27,664 nt of DNA from RGIG7949 sp045628845. GTDB lineage: Bacteria > Bacillota > Clostridia > Oscillospirales > Oscillospiraceae. The DNA lies in assembly GCA_045628845.1 (NCBI GenBank), contig JAZQQE010000088.1, positions 1-27,664 on the forward strand. The letters run 5' to 3'. A model generated the notes under the pieces. That model saw only the letters and a program-made list of their open reading frames with translations, did not search any database and had not been told where the DNA came from. A program made the position numbers and the translations under genes. Position 1 is the first letter of the stretch, and each line of letters begins with the position of its first letter. Below are positions 1 to 6,507 of the stretch, in pieces.

Positions 1-62
1 CATACGCCTTCGTTCGAAAACGAAAATTCCGCCTGCGCCTCTCTCCTTATCTGGCTGTCCCG
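1..62 (-). repeat. Truncated copy of MITE-like dispersed repeat
   Basis: The reverse complement of these 62 bases matches the first 62 bases of the complete element at 20452-20513 with three mismatches and no gap. The outer terminal repeat CGGGACAGCCAGATAAGGAG lies at 43-62, and the element runs off the left window edge. It is in the opposite orientation to the other two copies. It contains the small hairpin TTCGTT-TTCG-AACGAA. No gene is seen here. Confidence 0.88.
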
Positions 63-86
63 TTCAGCGTCCCCTGTTTTTTGTTT

Positions 87-2522
87 TTACATTGAAAGCT
101 CCGTGCGCCGGATAAGGTCCTTCTGACCCTCTATGTGGAGCTCGACGAAGTAGGCTGAGAAGCCCGCCACGCGGACTATCAGGTCCTTGTACTCGTCGGG
201 GCGCTCCATCGCGGCCTTCAGAGTCTCCGTGCCGATGACGTTTATCTGCATCTCCATGCCGCCCATCATGAAGTACGTCTTCATGAGCTGCGAGAGCTTG
301 ACGATGCCGTCCTCCCCGTTCATGCACGACGGGCTGAACTTCATGTTGAAGAGCGTGCCGTTCGGATAATCAGTCTGCTTTATCTTCGAGACGGAGTGCA
401 GGATATTGGTCGGGCCGGAGGTGTCCATGCCCTGAACGGCGGAGATGCCGTCGGACAGGGGCTCGCCCCTGCGGCGTCCGTCGGGCGTGGCGATGGTCAT
501 GCGGCCGAAGATGACGTTCGTGGTGACGGGATAGAGGCCCGCGGAGAATCTGCCGCGCGGCCCCGTTATGGCGTTCACCGCGTCTGCAAAGAGCTCGGCG
601 GCCCAGCCGGCGTAGTAGTCGACCTCGTCGATGCCGTTGCCGTAGTGCGGCGCCTCGTTGACGACGTAGTCGTGCAGGTCCTCATAGCCCTCCCAGTTTT
701 TCAGCAGGGCGTCGAGGAGCTCCGCGCCGGTGCAGCGTTTGGTGTCGTATACGAGGTGCTTTATCATGTGCAGGCTGTCGGCGACGTTGCCTATCGCGAT
801 GCCGGCGATGCCGGTGGAGTTGTACTTCGCGCCGCCGTACATGACGTCCATGCCCTTTTCCATGCAGCCCTCGACCGTGCAGGAGACGAGCGGCAGCGGG
901 AGGTTTTCCCTCGCGACGTACTCGAAGCAGTTGATGCAGTTGGCGTGCCAGCGCACGAAGAACCTGACCTGCTTTTCATATGCGTCGAGGACGTCCTGGA
1001 ACGTCTTCATATCGCCGAGGTAACCGGTCTCGAGTCCGACGGGCTCGGTCGCGGGAGGCTGACCGTAGCGTCCCGGCATGGGGTTGATGCCGTTGTTGAT
1101 GGCGAGCACGAGGGCGTTGGCCATGTTCCAGTAGCTCTCGGTGCCGGTGCCGCCGCAGGCGGGCCATTCGTCGCCGCAGCCGGAGGGCTCGACGCAGCCG
1201 ATGAGCGTATAGTTGCGCGCACTTTCGAGCGAGAGTCCACGTCCCATGAGCGCGGGGATGATGACATCGTCGTTTTCGAACGTCGGCACGCCGCCGGCGC
1301 GCTTGGTCGTCTCGATGGCGGCCTCCCACAGCTCGGGCGGGGTGTTCTTGTGTATTCTCAATGCCTGCGGGGGATCGTGCAGAAGCAGTCTTCCCGAGGT
1401 CTGGAGCATCATGAAGGTCACGGCATTGCTCGCGTCGTTACCGTCCTTGTCCACGCCGCCGAGCGTCATGAGCTGGCCGGAGGTGTAGCCGGGGTTGGAC
1501 TGCGTCGCGCCGTAGCTCCAGGGCTTGTTCATCTCGGCGACCTTGAGGTACAGCAGGTCCATTATCTCCTGCGCGTACTCGGGGGTGATGCGGCCGGCGG
1601 CGATATCGGCGTCGTAATATTCGCCGAGGTACTGGTCTACACGGCCGAAGCTGATGCCATGCATGCAGGCATCGAGGCACATCGCCGTCTGGTACATGAA
1701 CATCGTCTGCGCCGCCTCGTAGAACGTGCGGCACGGCTTCTCGACGCACCAGCTGAGGCCCTCCGCCATCATTTCGAGCTCCGCCTTGCGGGCGGGGTCC
1801 TTCTCGGCGGCGGCCTTTTCGGCGGCGAGCGCGGCGTAGCGCTTCGTGAGCGTGATGATGCCCTCGCACACGATGCTGACGGCGCGGTAGAAGTTATACT
1901 GAGTCACGGAGGTGCCGTAGATGCCGTTATCCTCGAGCGCCTTCATCTTTTCGAGAGCTTCCTCGCGGATGGCGCCGAAGCCCTTTTTCATGGCGACCTT
2001 GTAGCCCGCGCAGAAGTGTCCCACGGGGCTCGGGGTATTGTCGCTCGGGCCGAACATGCTGATGCCGTTTTTCGTGTGGGCTAAAAAGCCGTCCGGCATG
2101 GTCGCGTCGGTCTTGGCGGACATGCACTCATGCTGCCAGTAGCCTATCGTGTTCAGGACGTACTCGCGGTCCTCCTCGGAGATTATGTACGGGTCTATCT
2201 CACGGGTGGATATGTAGCGGCTTTCGAGCTCTTCCTTGAGCCAGTTGACGCTGTTTTCCGGATAGAGCGCCGCGGCGCGGTACTTCGACGACTGCGCGCC
2301 GACTATGACCTCGCCGTCGTCTATGCGGATGGGGATGTTCGTGAGGATGTGCCGCAGGCACTTGGCGCGGCGGAGTATGCCCGTCTGCTTGGAGTTTTCC
2401 GGGTCGGTATAATACTCGGTGATGAGCTTATAGCGGGCGATGCAGAGCTCGGGCTTCGTCTCTCTGTACTTCTTTCTCATCGCCGCCACGCGCGGAGAAA
2501 TTGGTTTTAACACGTACGCCAT
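87..2522 (-). CDS. Glycyl radical enzyme, GCVE-type (PFL2/dehydratase-like), substrate unassigned
   Basis: This 811-aa protein belongs to the pyruvate formate-lyase-like glycyl radical enzymes, cytosolic anaerobic enzymes that make a thiyl radical at an active-site cysteine. Two hallmarks are visible: the cysteine/glutamate motif GCVEPSG (Cys443, Glu445) in the barrel, and the C-terminal radical loop RVAGFSAYF with the radical Gly near residue 787. The CxE pair is typical of the C-O, C-N and C-S eliminases (glycerol or diol dehydratase, choline lyase, hydroxyproline dehydratase, isethionate lyase) and differs from the Cys-Cys pair of true pyruvate formate-lyase; substrate cannot be chosen by eye. 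The ATG at 2522 is preferred over an upstream in-frame start because GGGAGG lies just ahead of it and family similarity begins there. It follows rqcP by 28 bp. The radical-SAM activase it needs is not in the window and could lie past the left edge. Confidence 0.93.
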   Translation of the reverse strand: MAYVLKPISPRVAAMRKKYRETKPELCIARYKLITEYYTDPENSKQTGILRRAKCLRHILTNIPIRIDDGEVIVGAQSSKYRAAALYPENSVNWLKEELESRYISTREIDPYIISEEDREYVLNTIGYWQHECMSAKTDATMPDGFLAHTKNGISMFGPSDNTPSPVGHFCAGYKVAMKKGFGAIREEALEKMKALEDNGIYGTSVTQYNFYRAVSIVCEGIITLTKRYAALAAEKAAAEKDPARKAELEMMAEGLSWCVEKPCRTFYEAAQTMFMYQTAMCLDACMHGISFGRVDQYLGEYYDADIAAGRITPEYAQEIMDLLYLKVAEMNKPWSYGATQSNPGYTSGQLMTLGGVDKDGNDASNAVTFMMLQTSGRLLLHDPPQALRIHKNTPPELWEAAIETTKRAGGVPTFENDDVIIPALMGRGLSLESARNYTLIGCVEPSGCGDEWPACGGTGTESYWNMANALVLAINNGINPMPGRYGQPPATEPVGLETGYLGDMKTFQDVLDAYEKQVRFFVRWHANCINCFEYVARENLPLPLVSCTVEGCMEKGMDVMYGGAKYNSTGIAGIAIGNVADSLHMIKHLVYDTKRCTGAELLDALLKNWEGYEDLHDYVVNEAPHYGNGIDEVDYYAGWAAELFADAVNAITGPRGRFSAGLYPVTTNVIFGRMTIATPDGRRRGEPLSDGISAVQGMDTSGPTNILHSVSKIKQTDYPNGTLFNMKFSPSCMNGEDGIVKLSQLMKTYFMMGGMEMQINVIGTETLKAAMERPDEYKDLIVRVAGFSAYFVELHIEGQKDLIRRTELSM

Positions 2523-2550
2523 ACTGTTACCTCCCTGATATATTGAAGAG

Positions 2551-2790
2551 TCAAAGTTCCTTATACATGGCGGGGGCCTCGTCCTTCTTCGCGTTTTCCG
2601 CGACGGACACCACCTCCACCTTCGTCGTGCGGCTGCCGAGAGTGAGCTCGATGACATCGCCGGGCTTTACCTCGAGCGACGCTCTCGCCTGCCTGCCGTT
2701 GACGCTGACGCAGCCCGCGTCGCACGCTTCGTTTGCGACCGTGCGGCGCTTTATGAGCCGCGAGACCTTCAGGTACTTGTCAAGTCTCAT
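2551..2790 (-). CDS. rqcP: S4-domain RNA-binding protein RqcP
   Basis: This 79-aa protein matches the B. subtilis RqcP (YabO) pattern: it opens MRLDKYLKVSRLIKRRT, then has a VSVNGRQA turn and a KPGD strand, which together make one S4 RNA-binding domain over roughly residues 1-60. RqcP works with RqcH on obstructed 50S subunits, helping add alanine tails to stalled nascent chains. Its length fits the family (about 80-90 aa). The start overlaps the end of the upstream membrane-protein gene by 11 bp, which suggests translational coupling. Its position just ahead of a glycyl radical enzyme is not the usual setting, since in many Firmicutes it lies among division and translation genes. Identification is firm; the operon link to its neighbours is inferred from spacing. 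Confidence 0.93.
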   Translation of the reverse strand: MRLDKYLKVSRLIKRRTVANEACDAGCVSVNGRQARASLEVKPGDVIELTLGSRTTKVEVVSVAENAKKDEAPAMYKEL

Positions 2791-3316
2791 CTTTTTTCTC
2801 CTCCAATTCCGTGCTCAAGAGCGGTATCCTCTTCTGGAACGACAGGAACACCGTCACGAGTACGGCCATGATGGCGAGACAGCCTATCAGCACGAGCTCG
2901 CCGCCGCGCTCCTCCTTTGGGCACACTATCGCCGTGAACAGTATCTCGAGTATCTCGCTGAGTATCGAGAGGCCGAGCGCGAACCACGACGAGACGAACA
3001 TGCGGCGGAAGCCGCGTTTGTACTGCAAGGGGGTCATTTTCTTCGCGAACGGTATCGCATAGACGAGCGACGCGATGAGGAAAACGACCGGTATCGCAAG
3101 CGCGATATACGGGATCATAACGTATATGCGGCCCTTTCCGATCGCGCCGCTGAGCCCGCCGACGACGTACGCCGCGGTTATCAGCGCCGTGAACGCGCCG
3201 CAGGCTATGCGCGTGCGGAGCACGGTGTCCCCTTCTCCGGAGACGCGGAGGTAGGGTCCCTTGTAGTCATATTCGCCCGTAAGACCGAGTGCCAGGTCTG
3301 ACATTTCGTTTTTCAT
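2780..3316 (-). CDS. Four-TM membrane protein of unknown function
   Basis: This 178-aa protein has a short soluble N-terminus of about 36 residues (MKNEMSDLALGLTGEYDYKG) followed by four hydrophobic segments near residues 38-60, 64-91, 106-131 and 141-160, and ends in a charged tail LEEKKDET. I do not recognise a family. The ATG at 3316 is chosen because AAGGAGA sits 7-8 bases upstream; a longer in-frame extension would overlap the peptidase gene and reads as arginine/serine-rich noise. It begins 16 bp after the M3 peptidase ends and overlaps rqcP by 11 bp, so it is most likely the second gene of that operon. A paired pattern of two hairpins joined by a basic loop (KKMTPLQYKRGFRR) is visible, but no catalytic or transport motif. 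Confidence 0.82.
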   Translation of the reverse strand: MKNEMSDLALGLTGEYDYKGPYLRVSGEGDTVLRTRIACGAFTALITAAYVVGGLSGAIGKGRIYVMIPYIALAIPVVFLIASLVYAIPFAKKMTPLQYKRGFRRMFVSSWFALGLSILSEILEILFTAIVCPKEERGGELVLIGCLAIMAVLVTVFLSFQKRIPLLSTELEEKKDET

Positions 3317-3332
3317 GGTCTTCTCCTTCGGC

Positions 3333-4982
3333 TCATTCGAGCCGGCCTGCTTCCCGCAGTGCTCTCTCCGCGGCGCTGAGCGCCGTCCGGAAAGACTCCG
3401 CGTCGTACGGCGAGCCGAGCCCTGCCGTGCCGAGAAGCTGTGTATAGCTCTGCGTACCGCCCGCGCCGGCTGCGCGGAGGTACGCCTCCCACGCTTCGGG
3501 CCCGCCGTGCTCCCCGTCGGAGAGCTGCAGCGCGGTGCCTCGCGCGAGTGCGTATTCAAGATAATAGAACGGTTCCCCGTATATATGCGCCACGGTCTGC
3601 CATCCGCGTCCCGAGGCGAAAAACGGCGGCGCTGCGCTCAGGTCGAGCCATGGAGCGTACTGCTCCGAGAGGGCGAGCCATAGCCCGCAGCGCTCACGCG
3701 GCGTCATCGACGGGTCTGCGTATACCTCGCGCTGGAACCTGTCCGCCATCGCCTCTGCGGGTATGGCGCACACCGTCTGCGCAAGATGCGCGTGTCTGAA
3801 TTTCTCCGCGTCGCCGCCGAATATGCGCTCCGCGTACGGGCGCATGAAAAACTCCATGCACACGGCGAAGGTCTCGCACGCGGCGGGAGACGGGATACGG
3901 AGCCTCGCGGGGACTATCCCGCGGGCGGAATATACGGCGAACGCGTGTCCGAGCTCGTGGAAAAGCGTCTGCACGTCGTCCCCCGTTCCCGTAAGGTCCG
4001 CGAGCACGAACGGCATCCCGCTGTCCGGCAGGGCTATGCAGAAGGTATCACCGGACTTGCCGGGGCGGTGCTCCGTGTCGGCGTAACCGCCGCCGAAGAG
4101 GGCGTCAGCAAGCTCCGCGGTCTGCGGAGACATCTCCCGGAGAATTCGCGCGGCGACCCCGGGCAGCTCACGCGCCGTGCAGGCAGGCCGCGGAAACGCG
4201 CAGGCGAGCTTCGCGTCCATCGGAGAGAGCGGGTAACGAAGGCCCGTGCGCTTGGCAAAGGCTCTGAAAATACCGTCCGCGAGAGGTACTGCCGAGCTGA
4301 GTACGGCCTTGCGGAACAGGTCGTCCCCGCTCATATCCCTGCCGAGAGCGCGGCACCGCATCGCGGCATAGCCGCCTTCCCCGGCTGAGCGTGCGCGTAT
4401 ACGGACGAGGCGTTCGAAAATACCGTCGAGCTCGCCGGCATGGGAGCCGAAGTAACCTGCGACAGCCTCCCAAGCGGCATATCTGCGCTCCGGGTCGGGC
4501 GCCTTCATGAGCGCGGCGGCCTCCGTTAGCGTCACTTCCCCGCCGCAGAGGGTTACGCGCGCAGCGCCGAGGATATCCTCGTATCTGCCGACGAGCGCCG
4601 CCTCGCGCCTTTGCGCCGCGGGCGGAAGCTCCGGCGCGGCATCGAAGAAGTCTTTTCCGTATTTTGCCTTGAATCCGGCGCTGAATTCACTTTTTCCGAG
4701 CGCGGCGAGCCATTTTTTCTCCGCGAGCTCGGCTTTCGGTGCGGCGGCCGCGAAGCTACGGAAGTCCGCGCGGCAGGCTTCGTCCTCCGTGTCAGCGTTG
4801 AAACGGATGAACGCGGCGGCGTACGCCGTGTCGAACCGGCGCACCGCTTCGTCTGCCGAGAGCATGACGGCCTCGGCCGCTCCGAACCCGTCCGCCCGCT
4901 TCAGCTTCGCCGCGCTTTCGCGCAGTGCGGCCGACAGAGCGCGCAGGTCCGGGCGTTCGTGCGGCATTTCCGAAAACTTCAT
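3333..4982 (-). CDS. M3-family oligoendopeptidase (zinc metallopeptidase)
   Basis: This 549-aa cytosolic enzyme would cleave short peptides. The zinc motif HELGH is at residues 342-346 in the context DDVQTLFHELGHAFAVYSA, and the downstream segment AACETFAVCMEFF (around residues 368-379) supplies the third metal-ligand Glu, as in PepF-like M3 peptidases. The length of about 550 suits the short M3 subgroup distinct from classical PepF, so no symbol is assigned. The N-terminal half is alanine-rich and helical, as expected of the lid domain. The ATG at 4982 has GGAGG six bases upstream and a good promoter beyond it. It is the first gene of the leftward four-gene run and is divergent from the nucleoside-binding lipoprotein gene. 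Confidence 0.93.
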   Translation of the reverse strand: MKFSEMPHERPDLRALSAALRESAAKLKRADGFGAAEAVMLSADEAVRRFDTAYAAAFIRFNADTEDEACRADFRSFAAAAPKAELAEKKWLAALGKSEFSAGFKAKYGKDFFDAAPELPPAAQRREAALVGRYEDILGAARVTLCGGEVTLTEAAALMKAPDPERRYAAWEAVAGYFGSHAGELDGIFERLVRIRARSAGEGGYAAMRCRALGRDMSGDDLFRKAVLSSAVPLADGIFRAFAKRTGLRYPLSPMDAKLACAFPRPACTARELPGVAARILREMSPQTAELADALFGGGYADTEHRPGKSGDTFCIALPDSGMPFVLADLTGTGDDVQTLFHELGHAFAVYSARGIVPARLRIPSPAACETFAVCMEFFMRPYAERIFGGDAEKFRHAHLAQTVCAIPAEAMADRFQREVYADPSMTPRERCGLWLALSEQYAPWLDLSAAPPFFASGRGWQTVAHIYGEPFYYLEYALARGTALQLSDGEHGGPEAWEAYLRAAGAGGTQSYTQLLGTAGLGSPYDAESFRTALSAAERALREAGRLE

Positions 4983-5019
4983 CGCAGGCCTCCGAAGGAA
5001 CGTATATCGATACTATTTT

Positions 5020-5048
5020 ATTATCCTCTTTTTCCCGCTCTCCGTCAA
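5020..5048 (-). promoter_or_regulatory. Sigma-A-type promoter for the M3 peptidase operon
   Basis: Reading the minus strand, TTGACG is followed after 17 bases by GATAAT, about 38 bp ahead of the peptidase start. Both boxes differ from consensus at one position. It is divergent from the promoter at 5137-5165. Confidence 0.65.
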
Positions 5049-5136
5049 GCGCATTTTTCCGGAGGGACGCCTCCCGCCCCGTTTCCGACAGGGGATATGC
5101 AAAATATACAAAATTGCTTTTCTTCTCCGAAAACCT

Positions 5137-5165
5137 TTGCAAAACCATCCGTTTAGGTGTAACAT
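5137..5165 (+). promoter_or_regulatory. Candidate promoter for BMP lipoprotein gene
   Basis: TTGCAA and TAACAT are separated by 17 bases, about 70 bp upstream of the lipoprotein start. The predicted transcript would begin near 5172 and open with the hairpin at 5178-5200. No purine riboswitch core is seen between here and the start codon. Confidence 0.5.
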
Positions 5166-5177
5166 AGCGATGTCAAC

Positions 5178-5200
5178 AAATGCGGTGCGAGTCCGCATTT
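5178..5200 (+). promoter_or_regulatory. Inverted repeat near the mRNA 5' end
   Basis: AAATGCGG and CCGCATTT form a perfect 8-bp stem around the 7-base loop TGCGAGT. It lies a few bases after the predicted transcription start and 35 bp before the start codon. It has only a short A/T-rich sequence after it, so a 5' stabilising hairpin or an operator is as likely as a terminator. Confidence 0.55.
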
Positions 5201-5235
5201 ACTATTTTATACAAACAAAAAAAGGAGCAATCAGT

Positions 5236-6387
5236 ATGAAGAAGTTTATAGCGCTTCTCATCGCCGTGGTCATGGTGTTCTGCCTGGTCGCGTGCGCCTC
5301 GACCCCCAAGACCCCCGAAGCCCCCGCAAACGAAGCCCTCACCCTTGAAAACATCAAGATCGGCTTCGTCCACGTATCCGACCCCTCCGACATGGGCTAC
5401 ACCTACAACCACGACCTCGGCACCCAGAAGATGATCGCCGACCTCGGTCTCCGCGAGGATCAGATCGTCAACAAGTACAACATCCCCGAGGGTTCCGAGT
5501 GCGAGACCGCGCTCCGCGAGCTCGTTGAGGCCGGCTGCAACATCATCTTCGCCACCAGCTTCGGTTTCGAGGATTACGTCATCAACGTTGCCACCGATTA
5601 CCCCAACATCGAGTTCTGCCATGCCACCGGCTATCAGGCTTCCCTCTGCGGACTGCCCAACGTCCACAACTACTTCGTCTCCGCCTATGAAGCCCGTTAC
5701 CTCGCCGGCATCGCCGCCGGTCTGAAGACCCAGACCAACAAGCTCGGCTACGTCGCCGCCATGGAGCTTGCCGAAGTCGTCTCCGGCTACACCGCCTTCT
5801 ATCTCGGCGCCAAGAGCGTCAATCCCGACGTTACGATGGACGTCATGTATACCAACGAGTGGAACAACCCCACCGTTGAATCCCAGGTCGCCCAGGCCCT
5901 CATCGACGGCGGCTGCGACGTTCTCGGCCAGCACTGCGACTCCACCGCTCCCGCCACCACCGCTGCCGCCAACAACGTTTGGCAGTGCGGCTACAACTCC
6001 GACATGATCCCCGCTGCTCCCAACGCTTCCCTCGTATCCTCCCGCGCCGATTGGAGCATCTACCTTGAGTATGCCGTCAACTGCATGGTCAAGGGCGAGA
6101 AGATCAGCACCGACTGGTGCCAGGGTCTCTCCGAGCAGGCCGTCTACCTCAGCCCGCTGAACGAGGACATCATCGCCGAGGGCACCAAGGAAGCCATTGA
6201 CGCCGCCACCGCGAAGATCCTCAGCGGCGAGTGCCACATCTTCGACGGTCCTCTCACCGGTACCTCCATCACCGCAGGCGCCGAGGACCTCAACATTCCC
6301 GAGGGCGAATACTTCCATGAGAGCGAAGCCGTCTCCGCTCCCTCCTTCTCCTACATCATCCCCGGCATCAACATCATCAGAGGCTAA
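5236..6387 (+). CDS. nupN: BMP/PnrA-family nucleoside-binding lipoprotein
   Basis: This 383-aa protein would be the extracellular receptor of a nucleoside ABC importer of the basic membrane protein (BMP, PnrA/TmpC) family. A lipoprotein signal is clear: MKKFIALLIAVVMVF then the lipobox LVAC with the lipidated Cys20, followed by a short Thr/Pro linker. The BMP fold begins at KIGFVHVSDPSDMGYTYNHD and includes the family-typical stretch YEARYLAGIAAGLKT and the late GQHCDSTAP region. The ATG is preceded by AAAGGAG. Codons are strongly C-ending, suggesting high expression. It has its own promoter and a terminator at 6403. Its probable transporter (nupOPQ) lies on the other strand at 9798-13448, and a cytosolic BMP-fold protein and xpt follow it directly, which supports a purine nucleoside as ligand. 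The symbol is by homology to B. subtilis NupN. Confidence 0.9.
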   Translation: MKKFIALLIAVVMVFCLVACASTPKTPEAPANEALTLENIKIGFVHVSDPSDMGYTYNHDLGTQKMIADLGLREDQIVNKYNIPEGSECETALRELVEAGCNIIFATSFGFEDYVINVATDYPNIEFCHATGYQASLCGLPNVHNYFVSAYEARYLAGIAAGLKTQTNKLGYVAAMELAEVVSGYTAFYLGAKSVNPDVTMDVMYTNEWNNPTVESQVAQALIDGGCDVLGQHCDSTAPATTAAANNVWQCGYNSDMIPAAPNASLVSSRADWSIYLEYAVNCMVKGEKISTDWCQGLSEQAVYLSPLNEDIIAEGTKEAIDAATAKILSGECHIFDGPLTGTSITAGAEDLNIPEGEYFHESEAVSAPSFSYIIPGINIIRG

Positions 6388-6402
6388 CTCCCGACACGCT
6401 TC

Positions 6403-6438
6403 GCCCCGGAGCCGCAAGGCTCCGGGGCTTGGTCTTTT
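6403..6438 (+). terminator. Intrinsic terminator after BMP lipoprotein gene
   Basis: GCCCCGGAGCC and GGCTCCGGGGC form an 11-bp perfect stem with a GCAA loop, followed by TTGGTCTTTT. Confidence 0.85.
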
Positions 6439-6441
6439 ATC

Positions 6442-6461
6442 ATGAATATTGATATATTCAT
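6442..6461 (+). promoter_or_regulatory. Palindrome overlapping the -35 box: candidate operator
   Basis: ATGAATAT and ATATTCAT are perfect inverted 8-mers around TGAT. The dyad covers the candidate -35 TTGATA of the next gene, the usual position for a repressor site. The regulator is unknown; the downstream ParB-like/BMP fusion itself is one candidate. Confidence 0.45.
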
Positions 6462-6477
6462 CCCCGGATGGTAAAAT
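6449..6477 (+). promoter_or_regulatory. Candidate promoter for the ParB-like/BMP fusion and xpt
   Basis: TTGATA and TAAAAT are separated by 17 bases, ending about 30 bp before the ATG at 6508. It lies between the terminator at 6403-6438 and the gene, so the fusion gene and xpt form a separate transcript from the lipoprotein. Confidence 0.55.
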
Positions 6478-6507
6478 AAATAAAAAACTTTCCGGGAGGC
6501 GTCACGA

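Noticed and set aside
396..2084. 562-aa open frame opposite the glycyl radical enzyme gene
   Set aside because: It is the antisense shadow of a GC-rich gene: low-complexity His/Val/Ala/Gly/Arg content, no family motif and no ribosome site.
5166..5235. Cobalamin or purine riboswitch ahead of the BMP lipoprotein
   Set aside because: GGTGCGAGTCC in the hairpin resembles part of a cobalamin element, but no B12 box or other conserved core is present, and no guanine-riboswitch core was found here or ahead of xpt or nupO.
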